DNA of 64,000 nucleotides from Bacillus zhangzhouensis (GCF_000715205.1 NZ_JOTP01000002.1:124001-188000), one strand, 5' to 3'. Counted from the stretch's first letter, positions 27,168 to 39,035 are shown. Numbers and translations are program-made. The notes: generated from the letters alone by a model not told the origin.

Positions 27168-27818
27168 TTACGCTTCGCGAATCGCCTGAATGGCTGCTGA
27201 GCGGTTGTCTTTACCGTATACCGCTGAGCCGGCTACAAGTAAATTAGCGCCTGCTTCTTTGCAGCTCTTTGCTGTTTCTACATTGACACCGCCGTCTATT
27301 TCAATGAGTAAATCGGTTAAGCCCTTTTGTTCACTAAGTGTCTTTAGTTCTTTTACCTTAGTGAGGACAGATGGAATAAATGCCTGTCCACCAAAACCAG
27401 GATTCACCGTCATGAATAACACAAGGTCCACATCCTCTAATACATGCTCAATTTGAGAAATGGGAGTGTGTGGGTTCAGGACGACGCCTGCTTTTACGCC
27501 TTGCTCCTTCATGTGCTGTATGGTTCTGTGCAAGTGCGGACATGCTTCCACATGGACAGAAATGATGTCAGCGCCTGCTTTTGCGAATGCAGGGATATAC
27601 CGGTCTGGATGTTCAATCATTAAATGAACATCCAGCGGAAGATGTGTATGCGGCCTGATCGCTTCAACTACATTCGGTCCAAATGTGATATTCGGTACGA
27701 AATGGCCGTCCATGACATCGATATGAATATAATCCGCTCCACCTTTTTCCACATCACGGATATCTTTCTCCAAATTAGCAAAATCTGCTGATAAAATGGA
27801 AGGGGCAATATAAACCAT
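27168..27818 (-). CDS. rpe: Ribulose-phosphate 3-epimerase
   Basis: Interconverts ribulose-5-phosphate and xylulose-5-phosphate in the pentose phosphate pathway. TIM-barrel protein of 216 residues with [47 protein letters not shown]-like [14 protein letters not shown] and EIDGGVN, which hold the metal-binding His and Asp. It begins 3 nt after the rsgA stop. Confidence 0.98.
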   Translation of the reverse strand: MVYIAPSILSADFANLEKDIRDVEKGGADYIHIDVMDGHFVPNITFGPNVVEAIRPHTHLPLDVHLMIEHPDRYIPAFAKAGADIISVHVEACPHLHRTIQHMKEQGVKAGVVLNPHTPISQIEHVLEDVDLVLFMTVNPGFGGQAFIPSVLTKVKELKTLSEQKGLTDLLIEIDGGVNVETAKSCKEAGANLLVAGSAVYGKDNRSAAIQAIREA

Positions 27819-27821
27819 GAT

Positions 27822-28718
27822 TTAGTACCTCGGCTTTCTGTCTTTGATTTCAGCTAAAAACTCTAAATAATGCTGATAGCGATACTTTCTGATTTGCTCA
27901 TGTTCTACCGCATCTTTTACCGCACAGCCAGGCTCTTTCACGTGTAAACATCCTCTAAACTTACAATCAGCACTCCGCTCTCTGATTTCTAAAAAGTACA
28001 GACCTAAATCTTCCGCTTCGATGCCTGTAAATTCGAGTGAGCTAAAGCCAGGTGTATCTGCAATGAGTCCTTCAGCTATACGAATGAGTTCCACATGTCT
28101 TGTCGTATGTTTCCCCCTGCCAAGATGGGATGAAATATCATTTGTTTTCAGCGCTAAATCAGGGCTCATCGCATTTAAAAGTGAGGACTTACCTACACCA
28201 GACTGACCTGCAAATACAGTCATTTTATGATGAAAGTGTGGGGTTAGTTTTTCAATTCCGTCCCCCTCGATTGTAGATGTTAAATGAACGTCATATCCAA
28301 TTTGCCTGTAGTCCTCTGCATATGCTTGAATGGTTTTGCGTTCTTGCTCTGTTTTCAGCAAGTCAATTTTTGTGATGCAGATGATCGGCTCTATCTGATT
28401 GGCTTCAACAAGCACTAAAAATCTGTCTAAAAGCGATGTGCTAAAGGTTGGCTCTGTCGCTGAGAAAACAAGCACCGCTTGATCGACATTACTGATAGGC
28501 GGCCGAACAAGTTCGTTTGTTCGCTCTTTTACTTCCAATACGTAGCCTTCCTTATCATTGTCTGCTTGATAAACGACATAATCTCCAACAAGAGGTGTTA
28601 TTTTGTTTTTTCGAAAAATGCCTCTCGCTCTGCACTGAATCACTTTTCCACTTTCTCGAGACTCATCCAGTACATAATAAAACCCGCTTAATGCTTTAAT
28701 AATTTTGCCCTCAGGCAT
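27822..28718 (-). CDS. rsgA: Ribosome small subunit-dependent GTPase A
   Basis: Circularly permuted GTPase (CpgA/YloQ) that proofreads late 30S assembly; a substrate of PrkC and PrpC in B. subtilis. An OB-fold (1-68) is followed by the permuted G domain, with CITKIDLL before the P-loop FAGQSGVGKSSLLNAM and DTPGFSSLEF, and a C-terminal zinc-binding knuckle with CKFRGCLHVKEPGC. The length of 298 residues is the B. subtilis value. It follows prkC by 12 nt. Confidence 0.97.
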   Translation of the reverse strand: MPEGKIIKALSGFYYVLDESRESGKVIQCRARGIFRKNKITPLVGDYVVYQADNDKEGYVLEVKERTNELVRPPISNVDQAVLVFSATEPTFSTSLLDRFLVLVEANQIEPIICITKIDLLKTEQERKTIQAYAEDYRQIGYDVHLTSTIEGDGIEKLTPHFHHKMTVFAGQSGVGKSSLLNAMSPDLALKTNDISSHLGRGKHTTRHVELIRIAEGLIADTPGFSSLEFTGIEAEDLGLYFLEIRERSADCKFRGCLHVKEPGCAVKDAVEHEQIRKYRYQHYLEFLAEIKDRKPRY

Positions 28719-28730
28719 AAAGTCCCTCCT

Positions 28731-30686
28731 TTATTCATCATCAGGGTATTCGATCGTTTTGGAGCTCACTACTTTATCATCAACCGTCACCTGATAATAT
28801 CCTTTTTGACCTGGTTCAATCTTAAACTTAATGGTTCGTTCGGTTGGGGCAGTGATTTTAAAGGTTTCATATAAATCAGAAATGCTATGCTCTGCATCAT
28901 CAATGGAAATTTGGACATTCATTTCTTGCCCTTCCGTTTCTGGTTCATATGGGATCGCAATCTTTTCAGTTACTGTTTTGGCCGGTTTTTTCTTCGGTCC
29001 AAGAGAGAATGTGATTTTGACCGTATCACCTGGCTTGACAGCAGTTCCCGCTCCTGGTTCCTGCTTCATGACCTCACCTTTTGGCACATCATCAGAATAC
29101 GCTTCTTTTTCATCGAGCTTTAAACCATTATCCTCTAAATAATTCGATGCTGCCTGTTTACTATACGTCGTTAAATCCCGTAATGTAATATCGGCAGGGC
29201 CTATGCTGACTGTCAAAGTCACTTCTTCATCTGCTGCGACAAGCTCTGTATTCGCTGAAGGTTTCTGTTCCATGACAAGCCCTGATTCGGTGTCATTATC
29301 ATTCACTTCCTCCACGACGACCTGCTTAAACCCTTTTTTCTCTAATAATTCTTTTGCTTTCTCGACCTTTTCGCCTGTTACATCAGGTAATTCGGTCTTT
29401 TCTTTGCCTGTACTTTGGTAAAGCTGAATCTCTGTTCCTTCTTTTACCTTTGTGCCGATTTTCGGATCTGTTTTGACAACAAGTCCTTTTTCAATTTTCT
29501 CATCAGCGATATCAATTGGTTCAGAAGCGATGGTAAATCCAGCTTTCTTCAAGGTGTCTTCTGCTTTTTCAACCGTCATGCCCGATACATCTGTGACCTC
29601 AACATCTTTTGGAAAGAGTAACCCTGGAAACACAGTGATGGCTAAAATCGTCGCGGCTGTCAGAATGAATAAGATCGATGCCACAACCCAAGGCCATTTT
29701 TTTCGTTTCTTTTTCGGTTTTTGTTTCTTTTTTTTCTTCGGTTTTTGAGCAGGATGGACGGCTGTTTTTTCATTGTCTTGACCGACTTGATGATCTTGGA
29801 TGATTGGGATGGCTTTCGTTGCTTCATGATCTTCTTCAATGACAAAGCGTTTTTCTTTTAGTCTTGCAGGGTCGAAGGCTGTTTTTAAGTCTTTTTGCAT
29901 TTCAGATGCATCTTCAAATCGATAAAATGGATCTTTGGCCATCGCCTTTAAAATGATGTTTTCCACGCTTTGTGGAACAGAAGGATTCCATCTTCTCACA
30001 GATGGGGGTTCTGATTGCAAATGCTTCAGCGCGACACTAACCGCTGATTCCCCCTCAAACGGCATGCGTCCTGAGATAAGTTCATAGAGCACAATTCCAA
30101 GTGAATAGATGTCTGACTTTTTTGTTGCAAGACCTCCGCGTGCTTGTTCTGGAGACAAATAGTGCACGGAACCTAGGACTGAATTTGTATGGGTAATGGT
30201 CGCTGAGCTGAGTGCCATGGCAATTCCAAAATCAGTGACTTTGATATTCCCCATGTTGTCTATTAATATATTGTGAGGCTTAATGTCCCGGTGGACGAGC
30301 TGTTTCGCATGGGCTTCTTCCATCGCCGCAACGACTTGCTCCATAATGCGAATGGCTTCTTTCGGATGAAGCGGTCCATTGGCATGTATGTATTCCTTCA
30401 GCGTCATTCCCTCGACATATTCCATGACAATATAATAAATGTCATCTTCTTCTCCTACATCGTAGATGCTGACAATGTTCGGATGATCTAAGCTTGCTGC
30501 TGATTGTGCTTCTCGACGGAACCGTCTAATAAAATCATCATCGCTTGCAAAGTCAAACCGTAAAATTTTAATCGCTACTTCGCGATCTAAAATCATATCC
30601 TCCGCCAAATAAACGTTTGCCATTCCGCCTCCGCCTATGACGCGAAGAATCTGATAACGGCCGCTGATCCTTTTTCCGATCAACAC
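28731..30686 (-). CDS. prkC: Membrane Ser/Thr kinase with PASTA domains
   Basis: Hanks-type kinase that senses muropeptides and cell wall fragments and triggers spore germination in B. subtilis. The cytoplasmic kinase domain (1-270) has [19 protein letters not shown] (Lys 40), the catalytic loop [11 protein letters not shown] and DFGIAMAL; a Thr-rich activation loop follows ([11 protein letters not shown]). A very basic juxtamembrane stretch precedes one membrane helix (about 335-357). Outside are three PASTA repeats (about 360-560) and an Ig-like C-terminal part. Length 651. The start is GTG at 30686, overlapping prpC by 7 nt. Confidence 0.98.
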   Translation of the reverse strand: MLIGKRISGRYQILRVIGGGGMANVYLAEDMILDREVAIKILRFDFASDDDFIRRFRREAQSAASLDHPNIVSIYDVGEEDDIYYIVMEYVEGMTLKEYIHANGPLHPKEAIRIMEQVVAAMEEAHAKQLVHRDIKPHNILIDNMGNIKVTDFGIAMALSSATITHTNSVLGSVHYLSPEQARGGLATKKSDIYSLGIVLYELISGRMPFEGESAVSVALKHLQSEPPSVRRWNPSVPQSVENIILKAMAKDPFYRFEDASEMQKDLKTAFDPARLKEKRFVIEEDHEATKAIPIIQDHQVGQDNEKTAVHPAQKPKKKKKQKPKKKRKKWPWVVASILFILTAATILAITVFPGLLFPKDVEVTDVSGMTVEKAEDTLKKAGFTIASEPIDIADEKIEKGLVVKTDPKIGTKVKEGTEIQLYQSTGKEKTELPDVTGEKVEKAKELLEKKGFKQVVVEEVNDNDTESGLVMEQKPSANTELVAADEEVTLTVSIGPADITLRDLTTYSKQAASNYLEDNGLKLDEKEAYSDDVPKGEVMKQEPGAGTAVKPGDTVKITFSLGPKKKPAKTVTEKIAIPYEPETEGQEMNVQISIDDAEHSISDLYETFKITAPTERTIKFKIEPGQKGYYQVTVDDKVVSSKTIEYPDDE

Positions 30687-31450
30687 TTGCTGTCACCCTC
30701 CTCTGTTTTGGAGGAGATTTCTAACAGTACTGCTGTAATGTTATCTTCACCGCCGTTGTCATTCGCTGTTTGAATTAACGCTGTTACTTTTTCATCCGGT
30801 GCGGTCGTTTGCGTTAAGATATGAATCAAATTCTCTTCTTCTACTTTATTCGATAATCCATCTGAGCAAAGCAGGATTTGATCTCCTGGATCAACTTCAA
30901 AGGTGCGTGCATCGATTTGAACGTGTTTATCTGTTCCTAATGCCTTCGTGAGCACATTTTTTCTTGGATGATATTCTGCATCCGCTTTTGAAATCTCACC
31001 TGTTTTCACAAGCTCATTGACAAGCGAGTGGTCATCCGTTAATTGGGTGAGTGCTCCTTCTCTTAGTAAGTAGCAGCGGCTGTCTCCAATATGGGCAATT
31101 GTGACCGTTTGCAAATGAACGAGCGCACAAACAATGGTCGTCCCCATTCCTTGGCACTCCTCATTGTTTCTCGCATGTTCATATACTTGGTCATTAATTT
31201 CACTAATTTTTGAGATTAACCAGCTTTCTTGCTCGGCTGGTTTATTTGGAATTGAAGATGTTGCTTCCCAGTATTCTTTTAAAGAAGAAACTGCCATCTT
31301 GCTGGCCACATCACCAGCAAGATGACCTCCCATTCCATCTGCTACAACAGCTAGAAGGGTGTCTTCTTTTGCTTCAAAAATACCTGCATCATCTTCATTA
31401 TGCTGACGGACTTTTCCTGTGTCGGTTAGAAAGGCTGCCCTTATCAACAT
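30680..31450 (-). CDS. prpC: PP2C-type protein phosphatase
   Basis: Metal-dependent phosphatase that reverses PrkC phosphorylation. The 256 residues show the PP2C motifs [48 protein letters not shown] and [12 protein letters not shown] with the metal-binding Asp residues intact. It overlaps prkC at its 3' end and starts 3 nt after rlmN, so the phosphatase-kinase pair is co-expressed. Confidence 0.98.
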   Translation of the reverse strand: MLIRAAFLTDTGKVRQHNEDDAGIFEAKEDTLLAVVADGMGGHLAGDVASKMAVSSLKEYWEATSSIPNKPAEQESWLISKISEINDQVYEHARNNEECQGMGTTIVCALVHLQTVTIAHIGDSRCYLLREGALTQLTDDHSLVNELVKTGEISKADAEYHPRKNVLTKALGTDKHVQIDARTFEVDPGDQILLCSDGLSNKVEEENLIHILTQTTAPDEKVTALIQTANDNGGEDNITAVLLEISSKTEEGDSKC

Positions 31451-31453
31451 TCG

Positions 31454-32536
31454 TCACCTCGTCTCTTCCTGACGCTCCTTCGCTCTTAGCTGACCGCAAG
31501 CAGCATCAATGTCATGGCCTTGCTCTCGTCTAATCGTTACGTTTACGCCTTTTTCTTTCAGCGTTTTTTCAAATAGGAAGATTTGTTCTCTTGGTGTTCT
31601 CACATAATCTCTCTCTGGGACATAGTTCACCGGAATGAGGTTCACGTGGCATTTGATTCCTTTTAATAAATCAGCAAGTTCTTCCGCGTGATGAACTTGA
31701 TCATTGACTCCGCCAAACAGGCCGTATTCAAAGCTGACACGTCTACCCGTTTTTTGAATGTAGTATTCAATGGCTTCCATTAATTTTGGCAGCTTATATG
31801 CCTTATTGATCGGCATCAAGCGGCTTCTAATTTCTGTATTTGGTGCATGCAATGACACGGCAAAGTTGATTTGCATTTGCTCATCAGCAAATTGATAGAT
31901 CTTTGGAATGATCCCGCTTGTTGAGACAGTAATATGACGCGCGCCAATATTTAGGCCATTGTCATGGTTGATGATTTTTAGGAATGCCAGCATTTCTTCA
32001 AAGTTATCAAACGGTTCACCGATACCCATGATGACAACAGAGCTAACTCTCTCATCCGTTTCATCAAGCGCCTGCTGCACTTTCAATACTTGGGCAACGA
32101 TTTCACCTGCTTCAAGGTTTCGCTTCAAGCCGCCAAGTGTCGATGCACAGAATGTACAGCCAATTCTACAGCCGACCTGCGTGGTCACACACACAGAGTT
32201 GCCGTACTCGTGACGCATGAGCACTGTTTCAATTGTATAGCCATCATGTAATTCAAATAAAAACTTGATCGTTCCATCTTGAGATGTTTGTTTGATCACT
32301 GTTTTTAATGTGGTGATTGCAAATTGATCCTTCAATTTTTCTCTTAATTCCTTTGAAAGGTTAGACATTTCGTCAAAGGATGTCACACGTTTTTCATAAA
32401 GCCATTCAAAAATTTGGGCTGCACGGAAAGGCTTTTCACCTTGTTCTTTTAACCATTCTTTGATTTCGTGAAGCTCAAATGAGTAGATCGACGGCATGTC
32501 CGTTTTCAGTTCTTTTCTTACTTTTTGTTCTGTCAT
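31454..32536 (-). CDS. rlmN: 23S rRNA/tRNA adenine-C2 methyltransferase RlmN
   Basis: Radical-SAM enzyme that methylates A2503 of 23S rRNA and A37 of some tRNAs. The cluster motif [10 protein letters not shown] (CxxxCxxC, about residues 120-127) is present, with the methyl-carrying cysteine near the C-terminus in AACGQLRA (about 346). Also seen are [11 protein letters not shown] and NFAVSLHAP. Length 360. It starts 3 nt after rsmB with an AAGAAGGGAT site. Confidence 0.97.
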   Translation of the reverse strand: MTEQKVRKELKTDMPSIYSFELHEIKEWLKEQGEKPFRAAQIFEWLYEKRVTSFDEMSNLSKELREKLKDQFAITTLKTVIKQTSQDGTIKFLFELHDGYTIETVLMRHEYGNSVCVTTQVGCRIGCTFCASTLGGLKRNLEAGEIVAQVLKVQQALDETDERVSSVVIMGIGEPFDNFEEMLAFLKIINHDNGLNIGARHITVSTSGIIPKIYQFADEQMQINFAVSLHAPNTEIRSRLMPINKAYKLPKLMEAIEYYIQKTGRRVSFEYGLFGGVNDQVHHAEELADLLKGIKCHVNLIPVNYVPERDYVRTPREQIFLFEKTLKEKGVNVTIRREQGHDIDAACGQLRAKERQEETR

Positions 32537-32539
32537 TTT

Positions 32540-33883
32540 TTATCCCTTCTTTCTCATGCTGCAAATAAAGAAACCATCTGTTCCGAAATAATGAGGAAGA
32601 ATTTGCACACTTCCGTTTTGAACAAACGGAGCAACCTGCTCAGGCAGCCGTTCATTAAGAGATAGATCGGGTTCGAAGTCTTGGTGTTCTTGTAAAAACG
32701 CATGAATCACTTGTTGATTTTCTGTTGGATCCATTGTACATGTACTATATACAAGGGTTCCGCCCGGCTTTAGAAGCGAGGCTGTTTCGTTCAAGATGGC
32801 CTGCTGAATTATCGCAAGCCTTGCTGAGTCTTCTTGTGACTTAGTATATTTCATATCTGGTTTTCGTCTAATGACGCCAAAACCAGAACACGGTGCATCA
32901 ATCAGAATACGGTCAAACGAAGCTTCGCTATAATAGTCTGCTGCTTTCCTTGCATCAAGTGCTTTTGCCTCAATGTGAGTAAGGTGCAGACGCTTTGCTG
33001 CTTGGTTAATGAGTTTCACTTTGTGTTCATGTAAATCAAGTGAAACAATGTTCCCCTCATCGTTCATTCGCTCTGCAATATGTGTTGATTTGCCGCCAGG
33101 AGCCGCGCAGGCATCAAGCACCGTTTCTCCCGGCTGAGGGTTTAGTGCTCTTGCGACAAGCATTGAACTTTCATCTTGAATGGTCACAAAGCCTTCTTGA
33201 AAAGAAGGAGTTGATACGATGGATCCTTTCATGAGCTTCAGTGCATCCTCAGATAAGTCGCCAAGCTCTGTTTCAATACCGGCATCCATCAGTTCATTCT
33301 GTAAGGCTATGCGATCGGTTTTCATTCGATTGACACGAAGAGTTTGCTTTGGCGGCACTAAATGAATGCGGCACATGCTTTCAGCTGCTTCAAAGCCATA
33401 CGCCTCAACCCATTCCTCTACAAGCCATAGTGGGTGGCTTGTCTCAATCGAGAGCCTTTTTACAGGATCTTTGATTGCATCAAATGCCGGAACGCCTTCT
33501 CTTTGTACCGAACGAAGTACGCCGTTCACAAGTGAAGATATGCCTTTATGCCCGCGCGTTTTCGTTAGCTCGACTGCTTCATGAATGGCTGCACGATCTG
33601 GAATTTTTTCAAGGTAGACCATTTGATAAAGAGACATACGCAAAAGCTGCATGACCCACGGGGCCACCTTTTGCGGTTTTTTCACAAAGGGCGCCAGCAT
33701 GTAATCTAGTGCCAGCTTATTTTGCAGTGTACCGTACACAAGCTCTGTTAACAGTGGTTTGTCCTGATCTGCCAGATCCTTATCTTTCATGACTGACTGC
33801 AAAAGCAAATTACTGTAAGCTTGGTTTTGTTCGAGTTTGATTAAAGCGTCCAGCGCTACTTCTCTCACATTACTTTTCTTCAT
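32540..33883 (-). CDS. rsmB: 16S rRNA (cytosine-967-C5)-methyltransferase RsmB
   Basis: Methylates C967 of 16S rRNA. The N-terminal NusB-like RNA-binding domain (about 1-140: [21 protein letters not shown]) precedes a SAM-dependent domain with [32 protein letters not shown] and VYSTCTM, which hold the two catalytic cysteines of the NOL1/Sun family. Length 447. Its ATG overlaps the fmt 3' end by 14 nt. Confidence 0.97.
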   Translation of the reverse strand: MKKSNVREVALDALIKLEQNQAYSNLLLQSVMKDKDLADQDKPLLTELVYGTLQNKLALDYMLAPFVKKPQKVAPWVMQLLRMSLYQMVYLEKIPDRAAIHEAVELTKTRGHKGISSLVNGVLRSVQREGVPAFDAIKDPVKRLSIETSHPLWLVEEWVEAYGFEAAESMCRIHLVPPKQTLRVNRMKTDRIALQNELMDAGIETELGDLSEDALKLMKGSIVSTPSFQEGFVTIQDESSMLVARALNPQPGETVLDACAAPGGKSTHIAERMNDEGNIVSLDLHEHKVKLINQAAKRLHLTHIEAKALDARKAADYYSEASFDRILIDAPCSGFGVIRRKPDMKYTKSQEDSARLAIIQQAILNETASLLKPGGTLVYSTCTMDPTENQQVIHAFLQEHQDFEPDLSLNERLPEQVAPFVQNGSVQILPHYFGTDGFFICSMRKKG

Positions 33884-34823
33884 TCATTAACCCTAATTTC
33901 TGTCCAATTTCGATATTTGCGCCTCTTAAGAAGTCTTCGCCGGTCATTTTTTTCTTTCCAGCCGGCTGCACACTTGTTAATAAAAGGCCTTGCTGATTGC
34001 CAGTTCCAATGACCGGTCCTTCTTTTTGAAGCTCAATCACTTTCCCAGGTTCTTCTTGCGCTTGAAGCGGAACTTTTTTCGCTTCCCAAACTTTTAAATG
34101 AGCGCCGTTCCATTCAGTATAGGCAACTGGCCATGGATTTAAGCCGCGTATTTGGTTGTAAAGCTCTTCTCCGGTTTTTGTCCAGTCTACCCTTTCTTGT
34201 TCCCGCTTAATATTAGGTGCGTAGGTTGCTGCCTCTTCATTTTGCGGAATTGGAGAGATGGACCGGTTCAGCACATTTGGAACAGTAGCTTTTAGCAATG
34301 CGGCGCCTGCTATGCTTAATTTATCATGCAATGTCCCAACGTTGTCTAATTCATCAATTTCTACTTCTACTTTACTAATCATGTCACCTGCATCGAGTCT
34401 TTCAACCATGTACATGATGGTCACACCTGTTTTCTTTTTGCCTTGCAGGATCGCATAATGGATCGGCGCCCCGCCTCTTAGCTCTGGTAGCAAAGAAGCA
34501 TGAACATTGATACAGCCAAATTCAGGTTCATCTAGTAACCTTTTTGGTAAAATTTGTCCAAATGCTGCTGTTACAATTAAATCTGGCTTTAATGCAAGCA
34601 CTTTATCGATTTCTTCATCAAGGCGCACTTTTTCAGGCTGCAAAACAGGGATACCATGCTTTAAGGCTTCCACTTTCACAGGAGGCGGCGTGAGCACTCG
34701 TTTTCTGCCTTTCGGGCGATCCGGCTGCGTGACGACCCCTACGACTTCGTATCCTTCTGTTATCAGTGTTTGCAGCACAGGTACTGAGAAATCAGGGGTT
34801 CCCATAAATACAATACGTGCCAT
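33870..34823 (-). CDS. fmt: Methionyl-tRNA formyltransferase
   Basis: Formylates initiator Met-tRNA using 10-formyl-tetrahydrofolate. The N-terminal domain has [17 protein letters not shown], the catalytic [22 protein letters not shown] (residues 108-130 region; Asn and His of the active site) and TGVTIMYM. The ATG at 34823 is placed 9 nt after GGAAGG, giving 317 residues as in B. subtilis; the GTG at 34832 lies in the ribosome binding site. It follows def by 5 nt, the classic def-fmt pair. Confidence 0.98.
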   Translation of the reverse strand: MARIVFMGTPDFSVPVLQTLITEGYEVVGVVTQPDRPKGRKRVLTPPPVKVEALKHGIPVLQPEKVRLDEEIDKVLALKPDLIVTAAFGQILPKRLLDEPEFGCINVHASLLPELRGGAPIHYAILQGKKKTGVTIMYMVERLDAGDMISKVEVEIDELDNVGTLHDKLSIAGAALLKATVPNVLNRSISPIPQNEEAATYAPNIKREQERVDWTKTGEELYNQIRGLNPWPVAYTEWNGAHLKVWEAKKVPLQAQEEPGKVIELQKEGPVIGTGNQQGLLLTSVQPAGKKKMTGEDFLRGANIEIGQKLGLMNEEK

Positions 34824-34828
34824 TTTCT

Positions 34829-35311
34829 TCACCCTTCCATTTCCACAAGTTCTTTTTCTGTATAGGTTTGAATGATTTTCGACGTAAATAATATGCCGTC
34901 TAAATGATCAATTTCGTGCAATAAGGCTCTTGCTAAAAATCCTTCTGCTTCTATTGTAAATGGTTTGCCTTTCTTATCAAAGGCTTTCACCTTCACATGA
35001 TTGGGTCTTTCTACAGTGCCGTATAAAGATGGAAAGCTCAAGCAGCCTTCAATGTCAGTCTGGCTTCCTTTTACTTCAAGAACCTCGGGATTCACTAAAT
35101 CAATTCTGCCAGATTCTTCCCCTATATCTACAACGGCAATTCTTTTTGAAATACCGATTTGCGGTGCTGCTAGTCCGACTCCATCTAGCTCAAGCATTGT
35201 ATCATACATGTCATCGAGCAGTTTTTTGAGCTTTTTATCGAACGTATCAACAGGCTCTGCCTTTTGTTCAAGCACTTCTGCCGGATGTATGACTATTGGT
35301 TTTATTGCCAC
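34829..35311 (-). CDS. def: Peptide deformylase
   Basis: Removes the N-formyl group from new proteins. All three metalloprotease motifs are present: [17 protein letters not shown] (metal Cys) and HEIDHLDG (metal His and catalytic Glu). Length 160, the DefA form of B. subtilis. It is 15 nt behind priA. Confidence 0.98.
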   Translation of the reverse strand: MAIKPIVIHPAEVLEQKAEPVDTFDKKLKKLLDDMYDTMLELDGVGLAAPQIGISKRIAVVDIGEESGRIDLVNPEVLEVKGSQTDIEGCLSFPSLYGTVERPNHVKVKAFDKKGKPFTIEAEGFLARALLHEIDHLDGILFTSKIIQTYTEKELVEMEG

Positions 35312-35326
35312 TTAAAGCCCTCCGTT

Positions 35327-37735
35327 TTACATCATCATATATGGATTCATATCTATTGAAATCATCAACTGTTTTTGTTCCATTTCTTTTTGATAATGAT
35401 CTTGTATTTTCCGTAGTAAACTTGCCAGTTCATTTTCCCTTTTGTATTTTATCACGCATTGATATCGATATCTATCTTTGATCTTAGCGATCGGTGATGC
35501 AGCTGGACCAAGGATTCTTGTATTCGGTGCACAGTTCATTTTCAGAAACTGGACAATTTGATCCGCGACATGCGCTGCCTTCGTCACTTCTTCATGTGAT
35601 ACAGTCACCATGGCCAAAAAGTAAAATGGCGGATAGGACTGATGACGACGATGCAGCATCTCCTGCTCATAAAAGGCTTTATAGTCATGCTGCTTGGTTA
35701 ATTCAATACTATAGTGAGAAGGCGTATACGATTGAATAATGACTGAGCCCGTTTTTTCATGGCGCCCTGCCCGGCCGCTGACTTGCGTGAGAAGTTGAAA
35801 TGTTTTTTCACTTGAACGAAAATCAGGGATATGAAGGGACGTGTCCGCACTCAGTACACCGACAAGTGTGACGTCTGGAAAGTCTAAGCCTTTTGCGATC
35901 ATCTGCGTACCGAGTAGAATATCCGCTTCTTTGTTGCCAAATGAGGTGAGAAGTTTTTCATGAGCGCCTTTTCGAGAGGTTGTATCTACATCCATTCGGA
36001 TCACCCTCGCCTCAGGCAAAACCTTTGTGAGCTCTTCTTCTACTCGCTGCGTACCTGTACCAAAATAACGAATATGCTCACTGTGGCATTCTGGACATTC
36101 AACAGGTACCGGGGCTTCGTGACCGCAATAGTGACACTTCAGCCGTTTTTGATAACGGTGATAGGTAAGAGAAATCTCGCAATGAGGACATTGCTCCACA
36201 TATCCGCAATCACGGCACATCACAAAGGATGAATAGCCTCTTTTATTCAGAAATAAGACGGCTTGTTCTTTCCTTTCAAGCACTTCTTTTAACCTGAGCA
36301 TTAATTCTTCTGAGAACATAGACCGGTTGCCATTCCTTAATTCTTCCCTCATATCAATTAACGAGACGTGCGGCATCTGCTGCTGGTTCACGCGTTGCTT
36401 TAGCGTCAGCAATGTATACACACCTTTTTTCGCACGCGCATAGGACTCAAGGGAAGGTGTCGCACTGCCTAATACGACTGGACATTGGTGCCGTCTTGCT
36501 CGTTCAATTGCGACGTCCTTGGCATGATAACGGGGCATCTCTTCTTGTTTGTAGGAAGATTCATGCTCTTCATCTATGATAATCATTCCTAGATTTTCAA
36601 ATGGAGCGAAAACAGCGGACCTTGCTCCCACGACAAGCTTGACTTCCTTGCGGTGAATTTTCCGCCACTCATCATATTTTTCCCCTGTCGATAATCCGCT
36701 ATGAAGAACAGCCACACTTGAGCCAAATCGTTCTTTAAACCGCTGAACCATTTGAGGGGTTAATGAGATTTCAGGAACAAGAACGATCGCTTCTTTTCCC
36801 TTTTGAAGTACATGGTCAATGGTCTGCAAATAAATCTCCGTTTTCCCGCTTCCTGTCACCCCGTGCAGCAGAAAGGTTTCGTGCTGTTCATCACTCACTG
36901 CTTGATGAATGTGTTTCGCTGCTTCTGCTTGTTCTGTCGTGAGATCGAGGGAATCAGATGGTTTAAACTCCCTGTCTGCATAAGGATCTCGATAGATCTC
37001 TTCATAGCTTTCTGTTAACAGCCCTTCTTGAATAAAGGTTTTAAGCGTTTGAGAACTAGCGCCTGTTTGCAGCTGTAAGTCTTTCGCTAAAAAAGTGGTC
37101 TCACTCGCTTGAAGCAAAAAGGAGAGCAATGCCTTTTGTTTCACCGCATTTTTCTTTAGCTGCTGCTGCTTTTCTTCAAGTTTTTCTTTCGAAACGACGA
37201 CCTGAAGCATGCGTACCTTTTTCTTTCCAGATTTTTGAGAGACATGATATCTCACCTCTAGATGACCTTTTTGGACATGCTTTTGAATGTACTTCAGTTG
37301 TTCAGGCGGGATGTCAGCGTAAAGTATGCTTTCTTGCTGACCGAAAAGCTCTTTCAATGACTGCGGAAGTTCTTCATCTGATAACACCTGAATTTCTTTT
37401 TCATATTTGGCCTTCATGGCTGCAGGGAGCATGGATTGCAGAGCCGTAATATGATAGGACAATGTTTTTTCCGTCAGCCAGTGGGAAAGCTCCATTAGCT
37501 CATCTGTCAGAACAGGTGATAAATCAAATAAATCCACAATGTCCTTGATGTTTCCTGTCTTTACGTCTGTTACATCTTTGACTTTTGTCACAAACCCTTG
37601 AATTTTCCTCGGGCCAAAGGGAACGACCACCCTCATCCCCGCTTTGACGAGATCTTTGAACCGATCAGGTACACGGTAATCAAATGGCCGATCAATGGCT
37701 TTCGTTGTGACATCCACTATGACTTCAGCAATCAT
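35327..37735 (-). CDS. priA: Primosomal protein N', replication restart helicase PriA
   Basis: Recognises stalled forks and reloads the replicative helicase with DnaD and DnaB. The N-terminal DNA-binding part (1-200) precedes the helicase core with GVTGSGKTEIYLQ, IIDEEHESSYKQ and LGSATPSLES, a zinc region with four CxxC pairs (CRDCGYVEQCPHC ... CHYC ... CPEC), and GTQMIAKGLDFPDVTLVGV and SGRAGRHEKTG. Length 802, close to 805 in B. subtilis. The start overlaps coaBC by 4 nt. Confidence 0.98.
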   Translation of the reverse strand: MIAEVIVDVTTKAIDRPFDYRVPDRFKDLVKAGMRVVVPFGPRKIQGFVTKVKDVTDVKTGNIKDIVDLFDLSPVLTDELMELSHWLTEKTLSYHITALQSMLPAAMKAKYEKEIQVLSDEELPQSLKELFGQQESILYADIPPEQLKYIQKHVQKGHLEVRYHVSQKSGKKKVRMLQVVVSKEKLEEKQQQLKKNAVKQKALLSFLLQASETTFLAKDLQLQTGASSQTLKTFIQEGLLTESYEEIYRDPYADREFKPSDSLDLTTEQAEAAKHIHQAVSDEQHETFLLHGVTGSGKTEIYLQTIDHVLQKGKEAIVLVPEISLTPQMVQRFKERFGSSVAVLHSGLSTGEKYDEWRKIHRKEVKLVVGARSAVFAPFENLGMIIIDEEHESSYKQEEMPRYHAKDVAIERARRHQCPVVLGSATPSLESYARAKKGVYTLLTLKQRVNQQQMPHVSLIDMREELRNGNRSMFSEELMLRLKEVLERKEQAVLFLNKRGYSSFVMCRDCGYVEQCPHCEISLTYHRYQKRLKCHYCGHEAPVPVECPECHSEHIRYFGTGTQRVEEELTKVLPEARVIRMDVDTTSRKGAHEKLLTSFGNKEADILLGTQMIAKGLDFPDVTLVGVLSADTSLHIPDFRSSEKTFQLLTQVSGRAGRHEKTGSVIIQSYTPSHYSIELTKQHDYKAFYEQEMLHRRHQSYPPFYFLAMVTVSHEEVTKAAHVADQIVQFLKMNCAPNTRILGPAASPIAKIKDRYRYQCVIKYKRENELASLLRKIQDHYQKEMEQKQLMISIDMNPYMMM

Positions 37736-38949
37736 GCTCGATCACGCTCTTTTGGCAACAGCTGTTTTGCCTCCTTTAAGATTTCAAAAGCGAGGTCTTT
37801 TTTGCTCATCATCGGCAGCTCTTTTTTTGTTCCGTCTGCTTTGATAATCGCTGCCACATTTGTGTCTGTGCCAAAGCCTGCACCCTCTTTTGTTACATTG
37901 TTGGCAACAATCATATCTAGATGCTTGGATTCGATTTTCTTTTTCGCATAATATTCTACATCCTGCGTTTCAGCAGCAAAACCGACAAGCACTTGATGCT
38001 CTTTTCTTTTCCCCAGCTCTTTTAAAATATCTTTTGTCCGCGTGAATTCAATTTCCAGTGCGCCATCTTGCTTTTTCATTTTATGAGGATATGTCGTGAC
38101 AGGGGTGTAATCGGCAACAGCTGCTGATTTAATGACAAGGTCTGCCTCCCCGTACACATCTAAAGCAGCCTGATACATGTCCTCTGCCGATTCAACGTGT
38201 ACCACGTCTACATGGTCAGGCGCAGTCAAAGAAACAGGGCCCGAAATAAGCGTGACATCAGCCCCCATTTGCTGGGCAGCTTCTGCAATGGCATAGCCCA
38301 TTTTCCCAGTAGAACGATTTGTAAAGAAACGAACAGGATCGATCACTTCTCGTGTAGGACCTGCTGTCACCACAACTTTTTTACCAGAAAGCGGCAAGCT
38401 TTTTGGCTCCTCGAAAAACGCACGAATGTGTTCAATAATTTTTTCAGGCTCCTCTAAACGCCCTTTTCCAATGTAGCCACAAGCTAAATAACCTTCACTT
38501 GGCTCAATAAACCGGTATCCATCTTCATATAATGTACGAATGTTCCGCTTCACAGCTGGGTGATCATACATATGCACATTCATAGCCGGTGCGATCCATA
38601 CAGGAGCTGTTGAAGCAAGCAAGGTGGTTGTGAGCATATCATCTGCAAGTCCTGCAGCCATTTTACCAATCGTATGTGCTGTTGCAGGAGCAACGAGAAT
38701 GAGATCGGCCCAGTCAGCTACATCAATATGCGCAATGACTCTTGGATTGTTCTCTTTAAATGTATCCACATAAACCTCTTGTCGAGATAGGGCTTGGAAG
38801 GTAAGCGGAGACACAAACTCACGAGCAGATTCCGTCATAATCACTCTTACATTTGCGCCCGCCTGTACGAGTTTACTAGTAAGTGCAGCTGCTTTATATA
38901 CGGCGATTCCTCCGCTGACGCCGAGCAAAATATTTTTTGACTGTAACAT
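37732..38949 (-). CDS. coaBC: Phosphopantothenoylcysteine synthetase/decarboxylase CoaBC
   Basis: Bifunctional coenzyme A biosynthesis enzyme (Dfp). The N-terminal FMN-dependent decarboxylase half (1-190) has GVSGGIAVYKAAAL, the ADDMLTTT region and the PAMNVHMYDHPA motif; the C-terminal CTP-dependent synthetase half (about 190-405) has TAGPTREVIDPVRFFTNRS and KSAAVADYTP. The ATG at 38949, 10 nt after AAGGGGG, gives 405 residues; the extension to 38979 is rejected. Confidence 0.97.
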   Translation of the reverse strand: MLQSKNILLGVSGGIAVYKAAALTSKLVQAGANVRVIMTESAREFVSPLTFQALSRQEVYVDTFKENNPRVIAHIDVADWADLILVAPATAHTIGKMAAGLADDMLTTTLLASTAPVWIAPAMNVHMYDHPAVKRNIRTLYEDGYRFIEPSEGYLACGYIGKGRLEEPEKIIEHIRAFFEEPKSLPLSGKKVVVTAGPTREVIDPVRFFTNRSTGKMGYAIAEAAQQMGADVTLISGPVSLTAPDHVDVVHVESAEDMYQAALDVYGEADLVIKSAAVADYTPVTTYPHKMKKQDGALEIEFTRTKDILKELGKRKEHQVLVGFAAETQDVEYYAKKKIESKHLDMIVANNVTKEGAGFGTDTNVAAIIKADGTKKELPMMSKKDLAFEILKEAKQLLPKERDRA

Positions 38950-38993
38950 TTGTTTGTCCCCCTTAACGGCCTTTTTCACAAATTCGTCTACAA

Positions 38994-39035
38994 TTCAAAA
39001 AAGTCAAAACCAATCATAGTTTTGACTTTTTTGAA
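38994..39035 (-). terminator. Long perfect hairpin terminator after rpoZ
   Basis: TTCAAAAAAGTCAAAAC and GTTTTGACTTTTTTGAA form a perfect 17-bp stem around an 8-nt loop with a built-in run of six T. It lies about 30 nt after the rpoZ stop and cuts yloC-remA-gmk-rpoZ from coaBC-priA. Its symmetry allows function on either strand. Confidence 0.9.
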